Origin: Chara braunii
Taxonomy: Eukaryota > Streptophyta > Charophyceae > Charales > Characeae
DNA length: 29,842 nucleotides
NCBI GenBank assembly: GCA_003427395.1
Contig: BFEA01000570.1
Location: 457,771-487,612, forward strand
Reading direction: 5' to 3'
Below the pieces are notes generated by a model. That model was given only the letters and a program-made list of their open reading frames with translations. It was not told the DNA's origin and did no database searches. This document shows, in pieces, positions 1 through 9,737 of this stretch. Both the position numbers and the translations under genes were made by a program. Each line of letters opens with the position of its first letter. The stretch's first letter is position 1.

Positions 1-2386
1 GGGTGGGGGTCGGGTAGCCCCGCGGCGGGGGTCCGGGGGTGAAACCCGTACCCCGGCTTGGGCCCCGGGGATCCCCGCGTGACAACCCTGGTGTTAACAT
101 CTAAAAATCGGTCCAACGGCAGCCAATAAAAACTCTGAGATCGCAGCTTTTCTAGTTCCCCCGGATTGGCCTGCAAAACCAGGCAGGCAATATGAAGGAT
201 GATCTTTTCACCCTTGAGATTAGATGCCGTATGGCGACCTCGTTTGGGCTCGGATAGAGGAACCACAGAGCCGATTCCTTGAAGAACCTGTGTGTCCGTC
301 AGATCAACAATAACAGTCTGTGACGGCTGACCAACTGTGGGGAATGATGGGAGGGATAAGCCCTCGTCATCCTCCAAGTTGGTTAGTATCATTGGGCCAT
401 GTGGGGAGGGGGAGATTACAAGTGGAACAATCATTTCCTTTGATAATCCCTGTTCCCTGTCCTTACGGGACACAGTCTGCATGGGGCCAGCCTCAGCCAA
501 GGTTAGCTTCGCCGAACGAGGCTGGCTGATCTTGGTTTTAGCCACAGGGCCTGTCATACGCCCCGACAGCTAAATTCCTGGGCTTTTGGTGTTCTCTCCA
601 CGTTTCTTGGGCTTACTAAATCGGAGCTTTTTTGCCGGGGACACCCTTGAGGAGGAAGGTAAGAGACCTATCTTCCCTAGGGGGACCGTCCAGCTCAGCA
701 GGGGTATGGGTGCTTCCAACTGAACGGAAGTCCTCCTTGTCTGAGAGTGGATCCTGGTAATCAGAAGTATCTCCTGGCAGGGGGGAACCCCCCTGGCAGG
801 TTTTCAGTTTGTATAGAGCATCCACCCCCAGATCTGAGCCTAGGGCATCATCATCTTCTGCGGAGGCCAGGTAGGAGGCGTTGTCGTACATACGGGAGGT
901 CGCCTTGCTGCCTGGAGTTTCAACCCCATCTATGTCCTCGTCTTCCTCTACCTCAGAAAGTGGAGGGGAAGCATCCGAAAGGGGGAAGGAAAATTCAGCG
1001 TCCTTGTGGACGACAATCTCGTGTCCCTTAACTTCGAAGTCTGAGTCTCCGTCATCGTCGAAGTTAGTAGGTCTCTCCTCTCTCTTACGCTTTTCCCTGA
1101 GAAGAGGGATCGGATCTTCGTACATGTGCCCCTCCAAATCTTCAATTTCAATCAGTTTTTCAACCAATCGGGGGGGGTGGGGGGGGTTGTTCCGTTTCTC
1201 CACTACAGTGGGGATTTGCCTTTCCTACATCTTAACCCCCTCCGTTACGGGGTTGTCCATTTTATCTTCGATCCCCGATTTTTCCCCGGTGGGGACTTCT
1301 CCTCCCCCTACATCGCCACTGGGTTTGCTTGAGCCATCCTTGGCCTTATCAACCTGCCCGTTGGTCTTGGGGTCAACTTTCGTACCTTCGTTTTTCTCTC
1401 CCTTATCAGTCCCACGGTCACGGTCTTTCTCACCCCTGGGGAGTTTCCCTCGATCCTTCTCCGAATCCTTGTCCTTTCCTTCTTTCTCCCCGCCTTTCCC
1501 TCCCCCTTTCTCTCCTCCACCCTTGTTTCCAGCCCTGTCTCCCTTCTTGCCCTCTTCTCCCCTGACCGATTTTGCATAAGTCTTTTTGCCCCGAGCCGAG
1601 CATTCATCATCCCCCTCATAGTGAAAATGTTGTCGGCATGCTGGGCACCATGGGGTATCCGCACAAACGACCTCAATCTCAACATAACCATCCAGGCCCA
1701 AATCAATAATTAGGTAGCGTTAATACTTCAATCGAGCTGCAGACTCCAAGTCAAACCTCACATTCAACAGGTCCGGCAGCAATTTATCCTTAAAAGCCGG
1801 ATACTCCTTAATCAAATCACAACCAAACGCATCCCGAACAGCGCCTGGGAGGACGGGCAAAGCCCCCAAGGGGACTTGCTGGCAGCGAATCCAAAAAAAG
1901 CGATGTCGTGAACTCATGTTCGGTCATCCACGGCTTGAACGAGATGGAGTATTTGGCTTTATCTAACTCAACGTCCGTTTTGGCGAGGTGGAGCATCCAA
2001 TCGGCCACTTCCTTTGAGGGAGCCACGTACGAAACCAGATTGCGGCCCTCATTGTGGAAGAGCCCACGTTTGGCTGGCGTGGATAATATCCCTGCCTCGG
2101 CCCATCCATTCTCATATATCCTCACCAGACGTTTTTTAACGTCCAGGGGAATGGATGTGGAATCATCGCCAAAAAAGATAGAAACAGCATGTTCCCTAAG
2201 CCATTTTGCCTGTATTTTATAGAGATCCTGGTTAACTATAACTCTCATAAAATCATCTCCTACCTCCACCTTGGAGGGGGCCAGTCGAGGGGGAAGAAAA
2301 CCATCGAGATAGCACTGAGAGTCGAGGTCACGGATTCTCGTTTTTTCCTCAGGCGGTATGGCGGAGACTGGTTCAGCAGGAGCCAT
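1..2386 (-). pseudogene. LINE ORF1 (gag-like, zinc-knuckle) remnant, cut by the window edge
   Basis: This is a non-LTR retrotransposon ORF1-type nucleic-acid-binding protein reading leftwards from an ATG at 2386. The N-terminal part (2386 to about 1900) has the layout of plant LINE ORF1 proteins, with a KPWM motif near its end. A CCHC-like knuckle (CPACRQHFHYEGDDEC) lies at about 1647-1600. It is followed by a long Lys/Glu/Gly/Asp-rich low-complexity stretch and then an acidic segment. The reading continues past 600 to the window edge in another frame (TVGQPSQTVIVDL near 330-290), so the C-terminus is outside the window. It is broken by a frameshift at a 7-T run (about 1893-1899), in-frame stops TAA 1720-1722, TAG 1225-1227 and TAG 570-572, and a second frameshift near 625-645. 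These breaks indicate a dead copy. The family call rests on layout and context rather than a search; RT sequence lies immediately upstream on the same strand. Confidence 0.68.
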
Positions 2387-2903
2387 CAACGCTAACTCCT
2401 AGTCGGAATCAATCGGAAAAACTAAAGCGTCAACGCACGAATAAAAAAGGAGACGCACAGATTAGTCAATCAGTGGAAGCCTCAATAACTTAAGGGAAAG
2501 ATTCGGTAACGTCGTCAAACGTATGCCATCCCACACCAGGTGAAGAGTATGGTGAGATTATTCCTGTATGTCAAACAGTCTAGGCATCGCTTGCAAGTAT
2601 GTAGAGGTCATCTTCTCGTATTCCGTAATGATGCTCTGAACGAATGCAGCTCCAGGAAAACTCTGTCTTCAATCAAAGGAGTACAGGTCCATATGGTCGG
2701 GGGGGATCCCTCTGGCCCTTGGTATCTCACAAGCAGCAACACGCTATAGTTTTGACTATAGCGAGAGAGACGCCCCAGGCTCTGCCCTCGGAATTGCCGA
2801 AGACGAAAGCCTATGGACGTCGGCGTCGCCACTGCCCTACGCATAATGGCTGGTAGGACCCTGCTATCGTCCCCCGTAGCGGACCTCCAGTGTTAGCGCA
2901 GCG
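2387..2903 (-). other. Non-coding junction between two LINE copies (3' UTR of one, 5' UTR of the next)
   Basis: On the minus strand this stretch follows the stop of the reverse-transcriptase ORF and precedes the ATG of ORF1, so it should hold the 3' tail of the first element and the 5' leader of the second. I see no poly(A) on the minus strand and no clear target-site duplication marking the junction. The one structured part is an 8-bp perfect hairpin at 2742-2763. Confidence 0.45.
2742..2763 (-). other. Perfect 8-bp hairpin in LINE 3' region
   Basis: The arms CGCTATAG (2742-2749) and CTATAGCG (2756-2763) are perfect inverted repeats around a 6-nt loop. It lies 140-160 bases after the LINE ORF2 stop on the minus strand. 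Some LINE clades use a 3' stem-loop for RT recognition, so it could be such a signal, but that is inference. Confidence 0.4.
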
Positions 2904-5246
2904 CTAAGCGCAGCCGTCCCCCGATCTCCCTCTAGCGAAGTATTCTACGACGTGTGACACAGTTTTATCTCCAGCTGACTTATAACTTTTCTGCCATTGT
3001 GCCATAAGCTCTTGGTGTACATATTGTTTGACCATGTCCGTCATTTCCTCCCCGGCTATGCAGACCCCTTCTATGGCATGTATGTAGCATCTCCTCCATA
3101 TGGCCCACAGGACAGCTCTCCTCCCTATCTTAAACATGTTGTTTTCGAAAGAACTGTCTGAGGTGGAGGTCCACGTTTTGCATAGGATCGCCGTCCAGTC
3201 CCATGGCCAGGTAGAGCCAACACCCAACAGATTCCAGATCTTGTCCCACCATCGCCATGTAAGGACAGCCCCCGGACTGCAGGGAACGCCGTGTAACACG
3301 ACTTACACCATAAGAGCGCTAGGCCTTCTGTTCCAGGTATGTGCGATCTATCAACCAATCATTGGTGGGGAGGCAGCGGTGTTCTATCTACCATTGTAGC
3401 AATGCCAACTTTGCAGGCCTAGCTTGCATGAGGGTAAACCACCGAATGGGGCGGATGGCGTCGACCCCCACATTAAAATGAGACCTCCAACGGGTCTTGA
3501 CGATGTCTTTCAAGTTTACTCTGGGGCGCAATAACCAATATGTGGCATTCACGGACAGGCACGAGAGCATTACATTTTTAGTCACCCAGGTTATTTGCGC
3601 AGCGGGTCGCTGCCACTCCTCAGGATCAAAGGGGAGGTCTGCAAGGCGGATCCGCGACTGATATACTATCCGACCTTCCTTATATTTGAACACCCTGATC
3701 CGTGCAGATCAGCGTTCCGCCACCATCTCGTTACGTCCGGGGTGTATTTGGTTAGCACATTGCCTGTTCCTTTATAGAAAAGATTTACCAATGTTTCATT
3801 TGCACATACCTCTATGACACTCCCTACGCTCTCCGGGTCTCCCGGAGCGGCAACCCAATCCCCTTCCACTAGTCTTGGTCCCTTGCGCAGAATGCGCACC
3901 CAATCCAGGGGGATTACGAACATTAGTTGTTCCAGATTCCTTTCTATGTTGTAACAGTATTCCATGACGTCCTCATCTGTGGTGCCGTTTTCCAGTCCTT
4001 GTTTTCTGAATCCCAGATATCTTCAACTCTAAGTATGCCTTTCTTAACCCAGCTGCTCTAGCGGGGGTCCGAGCTGCAGAATATCCTTTCGTTCTGGTCC
4101 ATGATACTTTTGTTCCCAAACACGGGTTGTCTAGCCACCTCCTCCCACCTGGTTGGTCCGGTTTTATCTGGGAGCGGGAGCTGGCGCCAAGCTCGCAAGC
4201 ATCGGATCCAGAAATCATCCCTGGCCAGGTCACCACGGGCTGTGCCCCAGCTCGTGGTCTGGTCGGCACGGGAGTGTCGTGGGATAGACCAAAAATGGTC
4301 TTTCAAGCCAAGGTAGGGGGTCAACGGTTTGTGGTGCTTGTGGGGCCAGCCGGGCAATCTGTTCCAGCGCCAGGGCGTACCAGTGAAGGTCCTGTGTGAG
4401 CACCAACAAAGAGTCGTCTGATCTCTTCCATGTTTTCGATGGTAGCATCCACCATAAGTGTCAGATCGTCCGCAAACATTGAACAGATGGGGATTGCTTC
4501 TTCGGGGATGGTCGAGATCTGTAGCTTTTTTATATCTTTGTTTGCACGGAGGTTCGCTGCCAGCGCCTCCATCACAATTATGAACAGGAAAGGTGCCAAC
4601 GGATCGCCTTGGCAGACGGGCCGTTGCAGCGGAAATGGCAGCTCCAATCTGCCGTTCATCTGGACGCTTGTGGTTGCATTGTGGTGCAGAATTTCGATCC
4701 AGCGGCGGAATACGGGGCTATATTCATTTTTTCCATGCAACTATCCAAAAACAGCCAATCGACGTGATCAGAGGCTTTCTCAAAACTGATGAAGACCACG
4801 GTCCCGTTCTATTTATCCTGCCTGGTTAGTTTAAGGAGTTAATTGACCAACAAAATATTATCCTGGATTCCACGGCCTTTGACAAAACCAGTTTGTGTCA
4901 GGTGAATAATCTGGTCCAGTACCGGAATCAACCGGTTTGCCAGGGCTTTTACCAACATCTTATACACGGCGGTAAGCAGCGTGATAGGGCGGTAGTTTCT
5001 GATATCCACCATGTCTCCTTTTTTGCGCAGCAACGTGAGCACCCCTTGTCCCACCAGCTCCCCCATACTCCCCATCTCCCAAACTCGGCAATAGAACTCC
5101 ATGAGGTCTGGGGGCATTTGAGACCAGAAGGTCTCCCAGAACTCCTTGGGGAGTCCGTCTGCCCCCGGGTTTTTTTCCTCGTCCATTTGCATCTGGTAGG
5201 CCAACCCCCAAAACTTGCGGCACACAGGAGACTGCGTCACAGACAA
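2904..5246 (-). pseudogene. LINE ORF2 fragment: reverse transcriptase plus C-terminal region, 5'-truncated
   Basis: This is the polymerase part of a non-LTR retrotransposon. Motifs in order on the minus strand: NPGADGLPKEFW (about 5170), RNYRPITLL and LANRLIPVLDQII (fingers), TGFVKGRGIQDNILLVN ending at a stop at 4841-4839, motif A region FISFEKASDHVDW (about 4793-4755), PVCQGDPLAPFLF (motif B) and FADD (motif C, 4476-4465). C-terminal pieces follow in changing frames (3666-3965, 3388-3693, 2904-3299), with a Trp-rich tail of the type that follows zf-RVT domains. There are several stops and frameshifts, and the first catalytic Asp of motif A is replaced by Ser (codon 4787-4785), so the enzyme would be inactive even if the frame were intact. 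The apurinic-type endonuclease domain expected upstream is absent: recognisable sequence stops at about 5250, as in ordinary 5' truncation of LINE insertions. Confidence 0.9.
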
Positions 5247-5385
5247 ATGGATGGCAAATGTATGGGTCGTTTAAAGAGCCAGTATGGCAGACCTTAAATT
5301 GCCGAACCTTTTTATCTGACCGCAGCAGAGCCAAATGGCTGGCAAATGTACGGGTGCTTTAGAGTGCCAGTACCTTTTTTTTGTG
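5242..5385 (+). repeat. Two-copy direct repeat, offset 88 bp
   Basis: A segment starting AAATGGATGGCAAATGTA at 5245 recurs as AAATGGCTGGCAAATGTA at 5333. Similarity runs for about 45 bases in each copy. It sits at the 5' truncation point of the LINE fragment. Confidence 0.6.
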
Positions 5386-5431
5386 CACGGAATCGGACTG
5401 CTCCCGCCGCGCCAGTGCATGGAAAGCACTA

Positions 5432-5665
5432 CCTGTTTGTGTGCAGCCTCACCGCTCAATCTGTCTCTTATTTTTTATGATTCCTTCGATCAAAATTATG
5501 GGGGAGGCTGCATATAAACAGGCAGCACTTTCAGATTGAGCGGCGAGGTCGCATAGTACAAACAGCCAGCGCTGTCAGATTGAGCAGTGAGGTCGTGTAG
5601 TACAATCAGGCAGCACTTTCGGACTGAGCAGCGAGGCCGCATACAAACAGGCAGCGCTGTCAGGC
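5432..5665 (+). repeat. 44-bp tandem repeat (three and a half copies) with one inverted copy
   Basis: Units start at 5516, 5560 and 5604, with a partial one from about 5645. Each begins AAACAGSCAGC and contains TTGAGC-G-GAGG. A reverse-oriented copy of the same motif (containing CCTCACCGCTCAATCTG) lies at 5432-5463, so the array is a tandem block facing an inverted unit across a spacer of about 50 bp. No coding role is visible. Confidence 0.75.
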
Positions 5666-6634
5666 AACAGATGTTGAAATGTTTGGCAGCCAGATTTTCC
5701 ACAGGCATGCACACGATGGAAACAGGCAAATTAGTAAATCATGACGCACCCACCAACACCCACCCACCCACCCACCAGCACCCACCCAATTGCAGCAGGC
5801 ATTGTAGCCAGGTTGCCTGCCAGATTGGTGCACTGCACTGCACTGCGAAACATAGACTATTCTCTTTATCCGTTCACGTAAGGATAGTGAACAAATGAAA
5901 ACTCGAAATAGCCACCTATATGGGTTGAGCCTATTTGGTGAAATGTAAGCGTATAATCACACTACCACCTTCACCCGAATAGAACGGCCGGTAATTGTGG
6001 GCCTTATGGCCGGATCTAGTTACACCAAATACAGCTATCATGACCGGGCGTTGGGTGAGAAGACGGTAGCACTTTTTCAGCTGACTTCTGGATGTAATCA
6101 AAGTTAAAAATTAAAATACATCCTGGACAGACCATTACTGCTGCCAGATGCATCCAAGAAAGTCCCGGTGTAAGTATGCTCTTAACACATCATCATCTAC
6201 ATTTCCACCTCTCATCCCAGAAGAAAGAAAAAAAAAAACTACATCAGCCAGCCTGTGTCAGAATACTGTAGCATTCTTGTCCTCACCGAAATGAGAAGAC
6301 CGTTCATCGGATGAGAAAGACAGCCACAGAGCTGAGCTCATTTCCAAGGAAGACAATAACATATAATATTATATATATTTTGTATCACATTTCTTTCATT
6401 CCTCTTATTCAAGAGAACATCACATCACATCAATCCACCCTCCTCCATTGATCCCAGCAAATCCATCAGAACGGCCGTCGAAGCAATCATACTACTGTTA
6501 TGTGGTTGCAGGGTGTTTTGCCCGTTCCTCTCGATCCCCGCCTTCTTCCATCCCCGCCCTTGTCGATCTTCGACCAGCTTCGATCTCCCCCATGACATAA
6601 CAGTGCAGACAAGCCGCATCATGATGTAAGGGAT
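5666..6634. other. Intergenic, no gene seen
   Basis: A CACC-rich short repeat lies at 5746-5790 and AT-rich sequence near 6360. Short ORFs here show no recognisable domain or composition shift. The right end is the likely 3' flank of the ispF gene. Confidence 0.6.
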
Positions 6635-6640
6635 TTTATT
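6635..6640 (-). terminator. Candidate polyadenylation signal AATAAA for ispF
   Basis: TTTATT on the plus strand gives AATAAA on the minus strand about 160 nt past the ispF stop codon. The position is plausible for a 3' UTR, but the motif is common in AT-rich DNA. Confidence 0.35.
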
Positions 6641-6800
6641 CTAAATTTAGAATGCGGATTCTATTCTTGCATTTTTCAGGAATATCATGGGTAACCGTGA
6701 GTCAGGCAAAGAAAGGTGAGAGGAGAAGAAAGCAAAAGATGCAAACAAACAAACTTCAACATGGCAAAAAAAAAGACGAAAAAAAAATTAAAAAAAATCC

Positions 6801-7700
6801 TTAATCCTTCCTCATTAGTAGCACAACAGCATGACAAGCCACACTTCTGTTCTCCCCCAAGCTGTCGACCTTCTCATGTGTTTTCGCTTTCAAGTTGACG
6901 GCCCCTGCACCAACTCCCAATAGCTCACAGAGGTTTTTCAATATCACCGGCTTATGGGGGCTAAGCTTCGGTCTCTGCAAGATGACAGTGGCATCCACAT
7001 TCCCGACACGATACCCGGCTTCATGCATTCGGCGCACCGCCTCTTTCATGAACACCGTCGAATCCGCGCCCTTCCACTTGGGATCGTTATCCGGAAACAA
7101 TTGGCCGATGTCTGGAAGACTCAGCGCTCCAAGAATGGCGTCGACCAAACAGTGAAGCAGAACGTCGCCATCCGAATGCGCATCGCAGCCCCGATCGTGA
7201 GGAATGTTCACTCCTCCGATGATTAAAGGAAAGCCCGGCTCAAGACGGTGCAGGTCGAACCCATGCCCAATCCGAAAGGGTAGCGCTGTAGTTTCTGAAG
7301 ATTTCGACTGGTCCTCTGCCACGGCCACGTCTCCAGCTATGGCCGATCGGCATCGCCAACCATTGTTCAAGCCCAAACGACCACTTTCTGCGCTGCCCGT
7401 CATCAAGCCCGCTGCAACCGCCTCCTCCGAAGAGCTTCGCCTGCTATATACAGCAGGCGAAGCGTCAGGCTTCTGAGAGAGACACTGAAAAGGAGCAGCG
7501 GGTGAACGGATGCATGCCTTCGTTTCATCCCCAAGATGTAGACGGTGATCACCTCGATGTTGGCTTCTGGACGAACATCGAAGACAACTGCCGAAAGAGC
7601 CTTGCGCAGCCGTCAAGCTGGGTCTCGACCGACGGAGAGTTTTTCCCTCAAGGTGCGCTGTTGTGCTGCAAGCTGCAGAGGCTGCCGCAGTTGCCGCCAT
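6801..7700 (-). CDS. ispF: 2-C-methyl-D-erythritol 2,4-cyclodiphosphate synthase, plastid precursor
   Basis: IspF converts CDP-methylerythritol 2-phosphate to methylerythritol cyclodiphosphate plus CMP, the fifth step of the plastid MEP isoprenoid pathway. In this family it is a homotrimer that binds Zn. The ATG at 7700 has a good context (GCGACCATGG), with an in-frame TGA 30-40 nt upstream, giving 299 aa; reading further upstream would need a GTG. Residues 1 to about 135 are rich in Ala, Ser, Thr and Arg and poor in acidic residues at the start, as expected for a chloroplast transit peptide plus linker. The catalytic domain starts at about residue 140 with FRIGHGFDLHRL. Zn ligands are Asp149, His151 and His183. 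AHSDGDVLLH, DIGQLFPDNDP (about 197) and KAKTHEKVDSLGENRS (Thr274, Glu276) match the plant IspF active-site and CDP-binding loops. The whole ORF is intact and unspliced, whereas flowering-plant ISPF genes usually have introns. No poly(A) follows the stop, so it is not an obvious processed retrocopy. Confidence 0.96.
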   Translation of the reverse strand: MAATAAASAACSTTAHLEGKTLRRSRPSLTAAQGSFGSCLRCSSRSQHRGDHRLHLGDETKACIRSPAAPFQCLSQKPDASPAVYSRRSSSEEAVAAGLMTGSAESGRLGLNNGWRCRSAIAGDVAVAEDQSKSSETTALPFRIGHGFDLHRLEPGFPLIIGGVNIPHDRGCDAHSDGDVLLHCLVDAILGALSLPDIGQLFPDNDPKWKGADSTVFMKEAVRRMHEAGYRVGNVDATVILQRPKLSPHKPVILKNLCELLGVGAGAVNLKAKTHEKVDSLGENRSVACHAVVLLMRKD

Positions 7701-7810
7701 GGTCGCATTCACGGCTTTCCTCGCCGTTCCCTGGCGTCAGAATAAAATCAAATGGATCACCGAGGTCAGAGTAAATCAACTGGATCGTTGAGAAGTCGAA
7801 AAGAAATCGA

Positions 7811-8002
7811 GGTCATCTCCACAACAACTCAACCAACAGCGACCACTCTCACTGCTCACAGGAAATCCCAATAAGCAGACACCACGACACAACAACGATT
7901 CAAGGACAGCTGGATATCAGGGGGGGGGGGGGGGGGGAAGAAAAAAAAAGGTCATCTCCACACGTCAACCAACAGCAACCACTCTCCGAGCTCACAGGAA
8001 AT
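7811..8002 (+). repeat. Direct duplication upstream of ispF
   Basis: About 55 bases beginning GGTCATCTCCACA at 7811 recur at 7950-8002 with a few differences, both ending CTCACAGGAAAT. The motif CCCAATAAGCAGACACCA, which follows the first copy at 7867, appears again at 8161 after the foldback. The region lies 100-480 bp upstream of the ispF start and may overlap its promoter or 5' UTR. Confidence 0.75.
7920..7937 (+). repeat. Run of 18 G
   Basis: Homopolymer G18 about 220 bp upstream of the ispF ATG (C18 on the coding strand). Length in such runs is often unreliable in assemblies. Confidence 0.95.
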
Positions 8003-8015
8003 TTTAAAAAAAACA

Positions 8016-8166
8016 GACAATGGGTCTCACTCCACTATACAACACTACATGCATTTGGACCCTTTCTGGACCAAATGCATTCAGAATGTTGGCCTCGCCC
8101 GAACGCACCTGGTCCAGAAAGCATCCAAATGCATGTAGAGTGCTGTGCAGCAGAGCGAGGCCCAAT
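8016..8166. repeat. Long imperfect foldback (hairpin), arms about 50 bp, loop 38 nt
   Basis: The core arms 8045-8072 and 8111-8138 are inverted repeats matching at 26 of 28 positions (CTACATGCATTTGGA...TTTCTGGACC). Similarity continues outwards to about 8018 and 8166 with scattered mismatches and a 2-nt bulge. The loop is 8073-8110. Inside the left arm a second short palindrome (ATGCATTTGG at 8049 / CCAAATGCAT at 8071) offers an alternative fold. Size and shape suit a MITE, an inverted-duplication remnant or a plant-type miRNA precursor; the sequence alone does not choose. Confidence 0.8.
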
Positions 8167-8184
8167 AAGCAGACACCATGACAC

Positions 8185-9103
8185 AGTACCGCCCCATGCA
8201 CAGCTCGCTGATCATCTCATGCAAGGGAGCGCAATGGCCGGGGAGATCTCTTGGACCGATGGCCCGTCAGGGAGATACCTTCCTTATCCACTGTTACAGA
8301 TGGCTATTCCTCTTTATTCATTTTATTTTTTTCATGCAGTTTATGAACTTTTATGATTTTATCTGCATTTTATTTTATTATTCTGTATCCGGTTGATTAG
8401 AAAACTCACAACATAGAGGTGGAAACAAATCAATGAGTTAATTTTTTTTTTAATGACATTCCACAACCAACGGACACCACCGTAAAGTACATCGGCGGAA
8501 CAGCATGCAAGATGAAAATTTCACAAAACACAGCAGCTCCGTGCCGACCTCATTGGGTGTTCTTTGGGAAAACTAACAAACTCTCGTGCTGCACGCGAAA
8601 GTCGAAGAACCGCTTCGATGAAGCATACCAATTCACTCTGTGTCGATTGAGTGAGCGCGGAAACCCTTGAACTTTCACCTGATTTTTTGTACGCATTCAC
8701 CTGCTGCCATACGTAATCGACCCTCAGACCAAAAAATGATGGCGATTACAGTTGCTCAAAAGCATTCCAAGTTTCTTGTTTGAAATAATCGAAACACATC
8801 AAAATGCGTCACAATAGATTTGCAGAACCAAACAATAGACAGTTGCCTGCAGGACCAAACAATAGAAAAGAGTTCACGAAAATAGGTCACATATTATATG
8901 GGCAACTTCTTTTCCAAAATTTCCACATTGATTTGATTCATTGGTGGATATAAGACGACACCTTAAAGGGCGACCGATGACTGGCCTTTAGTAGATATCA
9001 TCATTGGTGATTGAACTGACCGGGCCCAGGCCATTCTGAATTTCTGAATGATTTTGTTCAGAATTATTGAAAATTGAAATTTATTCCCTTCATCTAAAAG
9101 GTA
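8185..9103. other. Intergenic, no gene seen
   Basis: AT-rich sequence. Short ORFs are present, but none has a recognisable domain. Confidence 0.6.
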
Positions 9104-9173
9104 TCTGGATTCGAACCTGAATCTGTATTTCAACAGATCAGGGGTGTGTACCAACCAACTGCGCTAGGCACGT
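9104..9173 (-). repeat. tRNA-like (tRNA-Phe-like) sequence, SINE-type head
   Basis: On the minus strand this reads CCTAGCGCAGTTGGTTGGTA (A-box-like), then an ATCTGT / ACAGAT stem around TGAAAT, then GGTTCGAATCC (B box). The GAA at the anticodon position suggests descent from tRNA-Phe. The anticodon loop is one base short and no proper acceptor stem closes, so a working tRNA is unlikely. Related fragments lie at 9672-9737 (minus) and 14866-14935 (plus). Confidence 0.65.
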
Positions 9174-9671
9174 TGGTTCGTTATTGGCCATACTTTTTTT
9201 TGGGGGGGGCGGAACAGCAAAAACTTTCATTACTTAATTGGAAAGGAGGGGCCAACCACCCCAAATAAAGGCCAGGTCTGGGGGCATTACCCATTGTTAT
9301 TATTTTATTTTATTTTTAATTAATAAAGGCTATTCTTTTAAGCCCAAGCAATTCAGTTACCTGTGGAATCTGGACAGGACGGCCTTTCACGCCTCTTTTA
9401 GTGTCATTATAGTATTATTACAGGGAACCCCGTAGCAGCCACATCCATGCTCAAGCCTCCAACGAGGGAAAATGCGGGAGCTGCCCCCACCAGTGTTATG
9501 ATTTTGACCGGACCCTTCCGTCTTTCACTAAAGAATACACATGCGGTGAAAAAAAAATAAAAAAACAGAATCAACAAATGTCCAATCCACACTGTTGCTG
9601 ACATATATGGACCCCTTTCTTCGTTTCCTGGTATGGATACTGTCGTCCCCTGTTCTGTTCATCTGATTGAA
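9174..9671. other. Intergenic, no gene seen
   Basis: A T8G8 run near 9190-9210 and AT-rich sequence. No supported ORF. Confidence 0.55.
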
Positions 9672-9737
9672 TCTGGATTCAAACTTGGGTCTATACTTCA
9701 GCAGTCGGTTGGTCTACCAACTGAGCTAGGCCTATTG
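9672..9737 (-). repeat. tRNA-like (tRNA-Phe-like) sequence, second copy
   Basis: The minus strand reads GGCCTAGCTCAGTTGGTAGA (A box), CTGCTGAAGTATAG (GAA again at the anticodon position) and AGTTTGAATCC (degenerate B box). It has the same layout as the 9104-9173 copy, but its flanks differ. It is a pol III-type remnant rather than a functional tRNA, since the B box and anticodon arm are damaged. Confidence 0.6.

Noticed and set aside
5516-5665. CRISPR-like array
   Set aside because: The units are contiguous tandem repeats without spacers, in a eukaryotic genome.
7701-7712. ispF start at an upstream GTG (7712)
   Set aside because: Eukaryotic initiation at GTG is unlikely, and the ATG at 7700 has a good context with a stop upstream.
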